This document shows, piece by piece, positions 9,178 through 17,957 of a DNA stretch of 64,000 nt (positions are counted from its first letter, which is position 1; every line of letters begins with the position of its first letter). A model generated the notes under the pieces. The model was not told the origin of the DNA. It was given only the letters and a program-made list of their open reading frames with translations, and did no database searches. This stretch comes from Saprospiraceae bacterium (GTDB lineage Bacteria; Bacteroidota; Bacteroidia; Chitinophagales; Saprospiraceae): assembly GCA_026129545.1 (NCBI GenBank), contig JAHCHX010000001.1, forward strand, positions 178,501 through 242,500, in the 5' to 3' direction. A program made the translations under genes and the position numbers.

Positions 9178-9900
9178 TTGCCCGTATTTTGGCTCAACGA
9201 CACCGAACTTTCTTTCCCCCATCCCTCACTCGCTGAGGGGGGCGGCTTGCTGGCCATCGGGCGAGATTTGAGCGTGGAACGGCTCGTGCTGGCTTATCGC
9301 AATGGTATTTTTCCATGGTTCGAGGAGGACGGATATTTTTACTGGTACTCGCCCGACCCGCGTTGGGTGTTGTTTCTCAGAGAGTTGAGGGTGCATAAAA
9401 GCATGCGTTCCATATTCAATGCCAACAGATTTCGCTACACCCTCGACACGGCCTTTGAACAGGTGATGCAAGCTTGCGCAGCGACCCCCCGACGGGGACA
9501 GCACGAAGGCTCGTGGATTACGGAGACGTTTGTGGAGCAATACGGTCAGTTGCACCAGCAAGGAGTGGCACATTCCGTCGAGGTGTGGGAGGGGACTGCG
9601 CTTGTGGCTGGGCTTTATGGCTTGGCGCTGGGCAAGGTCTTTTATGGCGAAAGTATGTTCACCCTCGTGCCCAACGCTTCCAAGGCGGGTTTCATCACCC
9701 TCGTGCGGGCGCTCGAACGCGCCGGGTTTTGGCTTATTGATTGCCAACAGCAGACGAGCCATTTGCAAAGCCTAGGGGCGAGAGGCATCTCCCGCGAGTT
9801 GTTTTTGGAGTTTATGGCCAAAAACGTGTATGAAAAAACCTTGGTGGGCCGCTGGGAATTCGACGACGCACAAGGCATCCGGCTGGCGCATCAAGGATAG
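9178..9900 (+). CDS. aat: Leucyl/phenylalanyl-tRNA-protein transferase
   Basis: A 240-residue protein covering the family length. MPVFWLNDTELSFPHPS is the typical N-terminus, followed by GGLLAIGRDLSVERLVLAYRNGIFPWF, GSWITETFVEQYGQLHQQGVAHSVEVW, GLYGLALGKVFYGESMF and LIDCQQQTSHLQSLGA, all conserved Aat blocks. It adds Leu or Phe from tRNA to proteins with N-terminal Arg or Lys, making them ClpS substrates. The start is a TTG at 9178; no ATG fits, and the family N-terminus begins exactly there. Its 3' end overlaps the convergent lipoprotein gene by 10 bp. Confidence 0.93.
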   Translation: MPVFWLNDTELSFPHPSLAEGGGLLAIGRDLSVERLVLAYRNGIFPWFEEDGYFYWYSPDPRWVLFLRELRVHKSMRSIFNANRFRYTLDTAFEQVMQACAATPRRGQHEGSWITETFVEQYGQLHQQGVAHSVEVWEGTALVAGLYGLALGKVFYGESMFTLVPNASKAGFITLVRALERAGFWLIDCQQQTSHLQSLGARGISRELFLEFMAKNVYEKTLVGRWEFDDAQGIRLAHQG

Positions 9901-10997
9901 GCCACCGCGATGTTCCCCTCTCCCGCAAAAGGCCGTCGTTCGCCCGTTGCGTTGAACAAGTCGCATCGGAAACTTACCCGCATGCTTCGAGTCTTTTGCC
10001 CCAATTCGTTGTTGTCGTAGGGGGCCGATTCGCTCACCTCAAAAACGGCTGTCCCATCCTGTTTGCCTCCATCAGTGCGCCATGTCATGCCGTTTTTATC
10101 CACCCACTGAATGGCGACCTTGCCCTCTGGCACAGGGAATGTGATTTTTTCAACGGTGTAGGTAAAATCAGTGGAACGGGCCGGCAACACGGAGGCGGAA
10201 AGCCCAAACAGCATGGCCGAGGCAACGTTGGAACCTTGCACCACGAACACACTGTATGTGCTATCAAGGAAAAAGACATCCCTGTTGACCTCATTGCTTC
10301 CGTCGCTCCAAACCAACGTATCGTATTGAGGCACTCCTACCTCCGCGGTCAATTGGTAACCGATGGTATCCAGTTCTTGCACTTGTATATTGACTTGGGG
10401 ATAGGCGCTGCTTCCGGGAGCGGCCAACGAAACCAATCGGCGCACTTTGCTGCGCAAACCCGTCGGCGACATAGCTTCCAGCTCGACACGCTTAGGCGTG
10501 TCGTCGAGAAATACCAACTCAAAGGAAGAGCCAGTCCCGGCGAGTTGGTCGTCAATTGTCCAAGAGAAACTGGTGGCCCCCCCCAGTGTATCGGCATAAA
10601 AAACAGTGCGATAGACCACCGAATCGCTGTTCGTGGAATCATTGCCCAAATAAGCGTATTGACCCAAGTTGAAAAACAAGCTCGGCTCGCTCAACTCAAT
10701 GGCGGTGCCTTTGAACTCAAACGTCAAACTCTCTGGGCAATCAGCAGCGGGGCAATTTTCCTTGGCAAACGAACCCTTGCAGACGACCTCTTGCCCCGTC
10801 GTCGTGAAGCGGGTGAACAAATACACCGAATCCACGCCCGCCGTGAGCGGTTTGAATTGGGAAATGTCGTCGGGTGTCACCATGAAAACCGGAGCTTCGG
10901 TTGAGTCCGGCGGCAACCCGGTTTTTTGGCAGGCCGTCCCGAGCAAGCCCCAGAGGAGGAGCATCGTCGCAGCTAGCAGATATGATGCGTTTTTCAT
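9891..10997 (-). CDS. Lipoprotein, third gene of the sigma/anti-sigma operon
   Basis: A 368-residue protein with a lipoprotein signal (MKNASYLLAATMLLLWGLLGTACQKTG). The mature part is beta-rich with PKD/Ig-like features (YRTVFYADTLGGATSFSWTIDD, then ELVFLDDTPKRVELEA and LVWSDGSNEVNRDVFF). This suggests a surface or periplasmic scaffold, not an enzyme. It lies 76 bp downstream of the anti-sigma gene on the same strand, so it may be a target or sensor of that system; this is inference from position. The 3' end overlaps aat by 10 bp. I do not recognise a named family. Confidence 0.7.
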   Translation of the reverse strand: MKNASYLLAATMLLLWGLLGTACQKTGLPPDSTEAPVFMVTPDDISQFKPLTAGVDSVYLFTRFTTTGQEVVCKGSFAKENCPAADCPESLTFEFKGTAIELSEPSLFFNLGQYAYLGNDSTNSDSVVYRTVFYADTLGGATSFSWTIDDQLAGTGSSFELVFLDDTPKRVELEAMSPTGLRSKVRRLVSLAAPGSSAYPQVNIQVQELDTIGYQLTAEVGVPQYDTLVWSDGSNEVNRDVFFLDSTYSVFVVQGSNVASAMLFGLSASVLPARSTDFTYTVEKITFPVPEGKVAIQWVDKNGMTWRTDGGKQDGTAVFEVSESAPYDNNELGQKTRSMRVSFRCDLFNATGERRPFAGEGNIAVAYP

Positions 10998-11073
10998 AGC
11001 AAGTCAGTAGATTCAGATTTTTGAATCGCGGTTTTTTTGGGGCACACAACAATCAACTCTCAACAATCAACTA

Positions 11074-12414
11074 TTAATAAACCCTCCAACGCACGCCCGC
11101 GTCGAGCCAGAAAAGGCCATTGGTTTGATTGGCATCCGAAGTCTTTTTCACAAGGCTGCTGGGCCGGTAATGGCCGCGCACCCCCAAACTCAGCCGATTG
11201 GCGAACTGCCATTCCGCGCCGAGGAAAGGCGCCCAGTAAGCCGAGCGATAAGGGGCGGTGTCGGCCCAAACGCGCCGGCTTTCCATCTTTTCCTCCACCT
11301 GCAAGGATTCGGAGCGCCGTTCGAGCAGCACGGCCCGCACGCCGAGCAGCACCCCCGTCGAAATGCCTCCTTCCACGCAAAAAGCACCCAACTGTCGGCT
11401 CACGGATAAGGGCAGTTCGATGAAATGCGAGCCAGTCTGGCCCAACTGCCACTCAATCTGCTGGTAGCCAAACCCGTAGCGCAATTGGCTGCTGGAGAGC
11501 GGGTCTCCTGCGGGAGCCCAGTCGCCCTGCAATAGGCGGTATTGCACTCCCACGCCGAGCTGCCATTGGGGCCGGAAGGCAAGTCTCGCAAAAGCGCCGC
11601 CCGTGACGCCCCACCGTTTCCCGTCGGGCGAGGCATCGTGTCGAGTGGCAGCGCCGGATAGGCCAAACTGCCATCGCCGAACCCGATGTGGGTCAATGGA
11701 CAATGAGTCGGGCGAGACGGGTTTCGTGGGCTGCTGGCGCGTCGGCGGTTCGAGCAGCAACAGCAGCGTGGGGAGCAACTCCAGATGTGCCATGCGCGAG
11801 GGCGCATCGAGCTCAACAGGAGCTGTGCCAAAAGCCGAATCTGCTGCTTGGGCGGGCGGGGCGATGAGCGATACTTGCTTGTCGTTAGTTGTTTTTGATG
11901 CCTCTGGCCGCTGTGGGGCGCGGATGTCGCGTTGAGGGGCGACAGGTGGTTTTGAATCGCCTTCCGCCACAGCCTTGTTCGAGTGTTTGCCCAATGCCGC
12001 GCCTCCGCTGATGGCGCCTTTTTCGCGCAGGCTTTTCGCTTGTTCCGCCGTTTGCGAGTCGAGGCTTTGGTTGTCTGGCGCCTCATTTCTTATCCCCTTC
12101 TTTTCTTGCCACGACGAATCCACGACGGGCATTTTTTCGCTCAAAACCAAACCCTCGCGCTGTGTCTGAATGTCGTCTTTGATTTCGGCAAGGCCTGCTT
12201 CTTTGCCGGGGCGAGTGGCCACGCACCAGCCCAACAAAACGGTCAGCAATCCCGCGAAAAGCCACCAGAAGAATCGCCGCCGCCGCCGTTTTTCATCGGC
12301 TTCGAGCAATGCCTCTGCCTGCTCCCAATATTCCTCACGGAATTCGAAGCGCGGTTCCGAAGGGTCGGAGTCGCCGTTGAATTTTTGCCGCATGAAGTCG
12401 TCCAGATTTTCCAT
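11074..12414 (-). CDS. Candidate dual-membrane-spanning anti-sigma factor with C-terminal outer membrane barrel
   Basis: A 446-residue protein with unusual architecture. Residues 1-47 are cytoplasmic and charged, with an acidic helix (EEYWEQAEALLEADE) followed by RRRRR. Residues 48-66 form one inner-membrane helix (FFWWLFAGLLTVLLGWCVA). Residues about 70-245 are low-complexity Pro/Ser/Ala/Lys/Gln-rich sequence long enough to cross the periplasm. Residues 247-446 alternate like outer-membrane beta strands (RRWQFGLSGAATRHD, QWQLGVGVQYRLLQGDW, LFWLDAGVRWRVY) and end in an aromatic residue. The gene starts 13 bp after an ECF sigma gene. Dual membrane-spanning anti-sigma factors (Dma) are known from Bacteroides thetaiotaomicron; assigning this protein to that type is inference from architecture and neighbour. 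Confidence 0.72.
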   Translation of the reverse strand: MENLDDFMRQKFNGDSDPSEPRFEFREEYWEQAEALLEADEKRRRRRFFWWLFAGLLTVLLGWCVATRPGKEAGLAEIKDDIQTQREGLVLSEKMPVVDSSWQEKKGIRNEAPDNQSLDSQTAEQAKSLREKGAISGGAALGKHSNKAVAEGDSKPPVAPQRDIRAPQRPEASKTTNDKQVSLIAPPAQAADSAFGTAPVELDAPSRMAHLELLPTLLLLLEPPTRQQPTKPVSPDSLSIDPHRVRRWQFGLSGAATRHDASPDGKRWGVTGGAFARLAFRPQWQLGVGVQYRLLQGDWAPAGDPLSSSQLRYGFGYQQIEWQLGQTGSHFIELPLSVSRQLGAFCVEGGISTGVLLGVRAVLLERRSESLQVEEKMESRRVWADTAPYRSAYWAPFLGAEWQFANRLSLGVRGHYRPSSLVKKTSDANQTNGLFWLDAGVRWRVY

Positions 12415-12427
12415 AGTCGTTGGTGCG

Positions 12428-12985
12428 TCAGATGGCGGGGTTAAGTTCGGTTTTTATCCAAGCTTGCAGTTTTTGTCGGGCATGATTGACGTGCCATTTG
12501 GAAGTCCCTTCGCTGATGTCGAGCATTTCGCCGATTTCGCGGTGGCTGAACCCATCGAGCGCGAACAGATTGAACACCTGCTGCGTCACCGGAGGAAGGC
12601 GATGCAGCAAGGTTTCGAGATATTGTATCGAAAGGCGCTGTTCGGCCTCATTCCAGTCAATGGCCTCGTCGTAGTCGCGTTCCACCGCATCCGTGAAGAC
12701 GGTCAGCTCGCGCCATTTTTTCTCGCGCCTGAACTCGTCAATCACCGTGTTTATCATGATGCGCCGAATCCATGCTTCGAAGGGCACGTCTTCGCGGCGA
12801 TATCGAGCGAGGTTTTGAACGATTTTCAGAAACCCGCTATTGAGCGCCGCCGCCGCCGCTTGCTCGTCGCGCCGATAACGCATGCAAACAGCCATCAGTA
12901 CCGGGAAACACACACGGTAGAGGGCATATTGTGCCTTGCGGTCGCCTCGGTGCGCGGCGGAGAGCAATTGCGGGTCAATGTTCAT
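12428..12985 (-). CDS. RNA polymerase ECF-type sigma-70 factor
   Basis: A 185-residue protein of normal ECF length. Region 2 is seen in AQYALYRVCFPVLMAVCMRYRRDEQAA and AWIRRIMINTVIDEFRREKK. Region 4 is seen in LLHRLPPVTQQVFNLFALDGF followed by the helix-turn-helix SHREIGEMLDISEGTSKWHV. It should redirect RNA polymerase to a small regulon when released from its anti-sigma factor. The anti-sigma candidate follows after 13 bp, then a lipoprotein, all on the minus strand. I see no clear consensus promoter upstream (only CACCTTTG), which would fit autoregulation from a non-housekeeping promoter. Confidence 0.9.
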   Translation of the reverse strand: MNIDPQLLSAAHRGDRKAQYALYRVCFPVLMAVCMRYRRDEQAAAAALNSGFLKIVQNLARYRREDVPFEAWIRRIMINTVIDEFRREKKWRELTVFTDAVERDYDEAIDWNEAEQRLSIQYLETLLHRLPPVTQQVFNLFALDGFSHREIGEMLDISEGTSKWHVNHARQKLQAWIKTELNPAI

Positions 12986-13087
12986 GCATTCGGAAGGTTC
13001 TTGGCCGGGGGCAAGTCAGAGATACCCCATTCACGCAAAGGTGGGGACAAGGGTTGGGTGCGTCGGCGTTTTTTTTTTTGAAAAATA

Positions 13088-13247
13088 GCCTTGTTGCGAT
13101 GGAGGGCTTTGAGTGAAGGGGATTGTCATTTTTTCGGCTGGCAAGGCAAATTTTGCAGTCGAAATCGGGCATATTCGGCGAAAAATGTAACGAATCCAGT
13201 CGGAAAAAGGGCTTTCCCTTCGCCAAAGGCATCCACCGCAACAAGGC
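13088..13247 (+). repeat. Family B MITE, copy 1 (160 bp)
   Basis: Ends CCTTGTTGCGATGGAGGGC and CATCCACCGCAACAAGG are inverted repeats. The element is nearly identical to the copies at 17768-17927 and (inverted) 19194-19353. TA flanks the left end. It carries no full gene; open frames across it are by-products. Confidence 0.88.
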
Positions 13248-13412
13248 TGATATGCGAAGCGATAGTTGACGCCGCTTCATCGGGGCGGATTATTTTCGAG
13301 GACGCCCCACATTTCGCCCCGCTGGGACTTGAACTGTCTCATGAAATAAATCCTACCAAACGTGAGCTCGAAGATATCTGATCTAACAGATGGCGCTTAA
13401 CTAACTGATCCC

Positions 13413-13545
13413 CTGCCACTCTCGGTTTGCAAGAGGTGTCATCTTTTGCGGAACGAAAAAGGTGACATCTCTGCCTGTTTTTGAGATGTCACCCCTCCAT
13501 GCTTCCGGGATGACACCTCAGAACCCGACAAAGCGAGCATCGCCG
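13413..13545 (+). repeat. Family C MITE, copy 1 (133 bp)
   Basis: A 133-bp element with terminal inverted repeats (CTGCCACTCTCGG ... GCGAGCATCGCCG) and nested inner palindromes (AGGTGTCATC / GATGACACCT and GGTGACATCT / AGATGTCACC). Flanks ACTGATCCC (13404-13412) and ATTGATTCC (13546-13554) match at 7 of 9 positions, consistent with an aged 9-bp target duplication. Confidence 0.85.
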
Positions 13546-13645
13546 ATTGATTCCCGATTTTTATCAACTTTTCACCTCTTTGAGGCACTAAAATGACTTT
13601 ATGGAAATCAAACGTTTGCGATATTTGAATTTTTGTGACCACTCA

Positions 13646-13880
13646 GGCAGGGGCAGCGCCCCGAAAAATCGGTAGGAGATGCTCGATATTGTTTGATGGA
13701 GGGGCAGCGCCCCGGAATGTGTTTCAGGGCACCGTCCACAGGGCAAACGCATCAAAATACAACCGACCTCTCCGAGGTTTGTGCCATTTGGATGCGCTTG
13801 CCCTGGGCACCGTCCCTGGATTTTCAAAAGTTTTAACTCCGAACTCGCGTTACCAACATTTTCGCCTCTCTGAGGCGTTT
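13646..13880. repeat. Mixed palindromic repeat block
   Basis: Contains the near-palindrome GGGGCAGCGCCCC twice (13650-13662 and 13701-13713) and the direct repeat GGGCACCGTCC twice. There is also an inverted pair built on CAGGGCAAACGCATC / GGATGCGCTTGCCCTG. No gene is apparent. Confidence 0.6.
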
Positions 13881-13929
13881 TCACCCCCTCCTTGCAAAAA
13901 CACTAATAAAACCATGCTGCATCAAGGCA

Positions 13930-13970
13930 CAAAAAAAGAGCGGCTGCTCCGAACGTACCGGAGCAGCCGC
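13930..13970 (-). terminator. Strong hairpin terminator on the minus strand, no obvious gene
   Basis: Perfect 12-bp arms GCGGCTGCTCCG (13940-13951) and CGGAGCAGCCGC (13959-13970) with an eight-T run on the minus strand (13930-13937). Nothing upstream on the minus strand is recognisable as a gene. Confidence 0.65.
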
Positions 13971-14289
13971 AGCCTAAAAAGTAGTTTTAGTGTGACTTGA
14001 TTAAGATTTGGCAGGGAAAAAAATTACCCGTGTGAGCGCCGCAAATATGGAAATCGCCGCTCAAGGCCATTTGTCAAAAAAACTGAACCGGGAAAAAGAG
14101 TGGCTGAACGGGAGAATCGCTTGCCGTCAGATTCAACGCCCGACAAGAAAAGTCCCAAAATTTAACATGCTGCTCTATCGGTTCTTTGGCACGTTTTGTA
14201 TGTTTGCACAGCCTTCCGAGATTCGGTACCAGTCTTTGGAGGCGCGTCATCAACCCTCCCTCTTCATTTCAAAAACGCTCATCACGCAC
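13971..14289. other. Gene-free stretch
   Basis: I see no gene, RNA or clear repeat here. Open frames on the plus strand are short and have no family features. Confidence 0.4.
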
Positions 14290-14587
14290 ATGAAATCAGT
14301 TCTTTCTCTCCGAAATGTGGCACAATGGTTGTCACACACACACACTTGCAATTGCCATGCTAATGCTTTTGTGATGTGCCGCCCTTAATGCGCAACAAGC
14401 CGGGGACTTTACGATTTCGGGCTTTGTCAACGACCCCGCCACAGCCACCACGCGCTGCACGATTAATTGGGAAAATCTATTTTATTCCTCTGTCCATCTG
14501 CTCAACGTGGACATTTCGGTGGATGGTGTCGGGGCGGCATGCCGGCAACGAGCCTTTTACCCGTTGTCGGCATACCATGTTTTCTAA
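14290..14587 (+). pseudogene. Decayed secreted-protein gene fragment with CA dinucleotide tract
   Basis: An ATG at 14290 starts a signal-like peptide (MKSVLSLRNVAQWLSHT) that runs into a (CA)6 tract at 14333-14344. One more CA unit would join it to LAIAMLMLL, an in-frame TGA, then CAALNAQQAGDFTISGFV, which looks like a signal-peptide end (LNAQ) and the start of a secreted mature protein. The frame then runs to 14587 without resembling a complete domain. Two lesions and no full-length product suggest a remnant of a gene displaced by the neighbouring T9SS gene. The reading as a pseudogene is inference. Confidence 0.35.
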
Positions 14588-14607
14588 TCAACACAACCGC
14601 TCATCCC

Positions 14608-17600
14608 ATGACACTTCGGCTGCCAATACTCTCGCTGTTGTTGCTTTGGAGCATCAACCTGTCCGCCCAGTTGATATATTATGTCAGGTCAACTAACCCC
14701 TATGACCTATCCCTGTCAAATACCAAATTTGATTTCGGGGTTATAGACGCGAGCACCTGCAAGGATTCCACCATTTTTCCAATAAAACCCAATGATTTAT
14801 TAACCTTCGCAATGGACATTGCGATTTGTCCCGACGGCAATTTTTATGTGTCTGGCTCGGGGATGGATGGAAAAACAAGAGTCGGGGTATTGAACCTACA
14901 GGATTCCTCGATACATATCCTTACTGATAAACCAATGCCTGGCTCCAACTCGCTCACCTGCGATGCCAACGGGGTGCTGTACGGCGGGAGCGTGTGGAAC
15001 CTGTTCACCTACGACACGAAAACGGGCGCCATAGACACGCTTGGGTTTCTGGGGCACTCCTTAGCGGGCGACCTGACGTTTCGCGACGGCAAGCTGTACG
15101 GCACCACATCGTCCAACCATTTGCTCGAGATAGACACGGCCACCCCCACTGCCTCGCAGCCTGTTTTTCAGTACTCGCTTCCCAACACCCTCAGAGCGTT
15201 GGGTGTCGTGACCGACGCAAGGAGCTGCGATTCGGCCATCACTTACATCACCGTGACAAACGAGCAGACTCTTGGCATCACCGACACCATCAACGAAATC
15301 TACGCCATAGACCCCGTGGCGCAGACCACGACTTTTGTTTGCGAGACACGAGGGGTTATTTTCGGTGCCGCCTCCCCCACCGAGTTCCTCGCCTCCGACT
15401 GCTCCGTCCGCCTTGACCTCGACGCGGACAATTCCAGCGGGACGCCCGGCGGCGATTACCTCGCCCCGCCCCTCTGCCCCGGCACCGCCCTCGTGGCCGC
15501 CGCCGACACCGATGCCACCTTCCACTCCGGCTACCGCGTGGACTCACTGCACGCGCGCCTGCTGCCGCCCGCGCCCGACGCGCCGCTCGAATACCTCACG
15601 GCCCAGGCCTCCGGCTCGGTCGGCGTGGCGGGGCAGGGCACTGGCTGGCTCACGCTGAGCGTGGCCGCCGGCACCGCCCTGCCCGCGGCGAACGCCGATT
15701 TTCAGGCCGTGCTGCGCTCGCTGCGCTGGCACAACGATGCCGCGCCCTTCACCCCCGGCCAGCGCACGGTGGAGGTGGTGGCCTTTGCCGCCAACGGCCT
15801 GCGCGACACGGCCCGCGCCTTCATCCCCGTGCCGCAGCCGCTCAGCGCCGGGCGCGACACGGCGCTGGCGCTGTGCGCCGACGCGCCACCTTTCGACTTG
15901 GCCGCGCTGCTCGAGGCGGGCGCTTCCCCCGGCGGCGCCTGGTCGCCTTCGACAGCATCGGGCAACAGCGTTTTTTCTCCTCAAAATGACGCGAGCGGCA
16001 CATACACCTACCTCGTCGGCAACAGCGTGTGCCCAGCGGACACGGCCACGGTGAGCGTGAGCGTGCTGCCCTTGCCCGCCTTTTCGCTGGGCGGCGATGC
16101 GTCTTTTTGTGCGGGCGACACGCTCGCCCTTGCCGCCCCCGCCGTCGCCCTTTGGCAGGACGGCACCCTCGCAACGAGCCACAACGTGAGCCAGCCGGGG
16201 CTTTATTGGGCTGAAATCGCCGATGCCAACGGCTGCCGCTGGCGCGACAGCGTGCTGGTGGAGGCGAGGCAGCCGAGCGTGTCGCAACACTTCGCCACGA
16301 CTTGTTTTGGGAAAACGTACGCATGGAACAATCAGGCGTTCAGCGCCGACACGAGCGTGTGCGCCACCTACGCCGCCGCGAACGGCTGCGACTCGCTGGA
16401 CTGCCTGAACCTCTCCTTTTTTTATCCAAGTTTGGCGCTCGACACCTCAGTATGCGCCGGCCAGACGCTCTCGTGGCTGGGTCAAGCCTTCCCCGCACAG
16501 CCGGGCGTTTTTCAGGACACATTGCCCCACGACGGCTGCCTGACCGCCGTGACGCTGAACCTTTCGGTGACGCCCCTGGCGACGGTCGCGCTCGCCCGGA
16601 GCGTTTGCGCGGGCGATTCGCTGATTTTCAACGGGAGGACACTTGTCGCGCCGGGGGTTTACCTCGACACGCTGCCCGCATCCGTGGGCGGCGGCTGCGA
16701 CACCGCCGTGACGTTGACGCTCGGCTGGCTGGCCTTGCCGAAGCCCGAGATAACGGGCGCGACGCAGGTGTGCGCGGGCGCGACGGCGACGCTCTCGGCG
16801 GCGGGCGATTTCGTGGCGTGGGCATGGTCGGGGGGCGAGAGCGCGTCGAGCGTCGTCGCGGAAGCTGGCACCCATTCGGTGACGGTGACAGATGCCAACG
16901 GCTGCCGGGGGGCCGACACGGTGCTCGTGGCCGAGGTGCCGCCCGTGGCGGCCGTCTGGGACACGGCCCCGCCGCTTTGTCACGGGCAGGCGAGCGGGTT
17001 CATCGAGTTGGCCGATGTTTCCGGCGGCGCGCCGCCCCTTGCTTTTCGACTGAACAACGGCGCCCCGTCGGGTTCCGCCTTTTTCCAAAACCTTGCCGCG
17101 GGCGAGTGGCAAGTGTCGGTGAAAGACAGCGCGGGCTGTGAGGCCGTTTTTTCCTTCGATCTTCAAGACCCTCCCGCGCTGGCGGTAGATTTGGGCGCCG
17201 GGCAGTTGCTCCGGGAGGGCGAGTCGTACGCCATCCCCGTGAGCATCAACCAGTCGGGGCAGTTCAGTTACGCATGGTCGCCGCCCCAAGGGCTTTCGTG
17301 CGCCGATTGCGCCAACCCCGTGGCGATGCCCTCGCAGACGACGACCTACACGCTTTTTCTGGAAAGCGCCAACGGCTGCGCGGCCTCCGGCTCCGTGATG
17401 CTGCGCGTGCAGGCCGCCGCGCCCGAGGTGTACGCGCCCAACGTTTTTTCGCCCAACGGCGACGGGTGGAACGACTTTTTCACGCTGTTCGGCAACGCGG
17501 AGAATTTTGCGCAAATCGAGCTGCTCCAAGTCTTCGACCGATGGGGAGGAATGATGTTCGAGGGCAAGGGGCTGCCGCTCAACGACGAGCGGCGCGGGTG

Positions 17601-17718
17601 GGACGGCACTTGGCGGGGCAAAAAAGCCCAGCCGGGGGTGTACGTGTGGCGGGCCGAGATTCGGCGGGCCGACGGGACGCTCGAGCGCAAGTCGGGGGAA
17701 GTGACGGTGTTGCGGTGA
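14608..17718 (+). CDS. Secreted protein with gliding-motility-associated (T9SS type B) C-terminal domain
   Basis: A 1036-residue protein with signal peptide MTLRLPILSLLLLWSINLSAQ. Residues about 20-290 form a beta-propeller-like region (MDIAICPDGNFYVSG, SNSLTCDANGVLYGGS, GDLTFRDGKLYGTTSS). Then come several Cys-containing beta modules (SFCAGDTLALAAP, SVCAGQTLSWLGQAF, SVCAGDSLIFNG, QVCAGATATLSAAG). The last 90 residues are a textbook CHU_C domain: YAPNVFSPNGDGWNDFFTLF, FDRWGGMMFEG, WDGTWRGKKAQPGVYVW. T9SS should export it to the cell surface. The start at 14608 gives the signal peptide; an upstream start does not. Base composition turns sharply GC-rich after about 15.3 kb, which also opens long spurious antisense frames. 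Confidence 0.88.
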   Translation: MTLRLPILSLLLLWSINLSAQLIYYVRSTNPYDLSLSNTKFDFGVIDASTCKDSTIFPIKPNDLLTFAMDIAICPDGNFYVSGSGMDGKTRVGVLNLQDSSIHILTDKPMPGSNSLTCDANGVLYGGSVWNLFTYDTKTGAIDTLGFLGHSLAGDLTFRDGKLYGTTSSNHLLEIDTATPTASQPVFQYSLPNTLRALGVVTDARSCDSAITYITVTNEQTLGITDTINEIYAIDPVAQTTTFVCETRGVIFGAASPTEFLASDCSVRLDLDADNSSGTPGGDYLAPPLCPGTALVAAADTDATFHSGYRVDSLHARLLPPAPDAPLEYLTAQASGSVGVAGQGTGWLTLSVAAGTALPAANADFQAVLRSLRWHNDAAPFTPGQRTVEVVAFAANGLRDTARAFIPVPQPLSAGRDTALALCADAPPFDLAALLEAGASPGGAWSPSTASGNSVFSPQNDASGTYTYLVGNSVCPADTATVSVSVLPLPAFSLGGDASFCAGDTLALAAPAVALWQDGTLATSHNVSQPGLYWAEIADANGCRWRDSVLVEARQPSVSQHFATTCFGKTYAWNNQAFSADTSVCATYAAANGCDSLDCLNLSFFYPSLALDTSVCAGQTLSWLGQAFPAQPGVFQDTLPHDGCLTAVTLNLSVTPLATVALARSVCAGDSLIFNGRTLVAPGVYLDTLPASVGGGCDTAVTLTLGWLALPKPEITGATQVCAGATATLSAAGDFVAWAWSGGESASSVVAEAGTHSVTVTDANGCRGADTVLVAEVPPVAAVWDTAPPLCHGQASGFIELADVSGGAPPLAFRLNNGAPSGSAFFQNLAAGEWQVSVKDSAGCEAVFSFDLQDPPALAVDLGAGQLLREGESYAIPVSINQSGQFSYAWSPPQGLSCADCANPVAMPSQTTTYTLFLESANGCAASGSVMLRVQAAAPEVYAPNVFSPNGDGWNDFFTLFGNAENFAQIELLQVFDRWGGMMFEGKGLPLNDERRGWDGTWRGKKAQPGVYVWRAEIRRADGTLERKSGEVTVLR

Positions 17719-17767
17719 GCGCCGCGCGTTGGTTTGTCTTACGCTGCGCGCCGTCAAGTTTTCAATA

Positions 17768-17927
17768 GCCTTGTTGCGGTGGGGGGCTTTGAGTGAAGGG
17801 GATTGTCATTTTTTCGGCTGGCAAGGCAAATTTTGCAGTCGAAATCGGGCATATTCGGCGAAAAATGTAACGAATCCAGTCGGAAAAAGGGCTTTCCCTT
17901 CGCCAAAGGCATCCACCGCAACAAGGC
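17768..17927 (+). repeat. Family B MITE, copy 2 (160 bp)
   Basis: Almost the same base for base as copy 1 at 13088-13247. It ends 30 bp before the ATG of the next lipoprotein gene, so that gene's promoter is either in the element or was displaced by it. TA flanks the left end. Confidence 0.88.
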
Positions 17928-17957
17928 TGATAACGTATCTTCAATCGCACATCTCTT

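Noticed and set aside
15061..17757. Long minus-strand open frames (154, 248 and 436 codons) opposite the T9SS type B gene
   Set aside because: They are Arg/Gly/Ala-rich by-products of the very GC-rich coding strand and have no domain features; the plus-strand gene has a complete, recognisable architecture.
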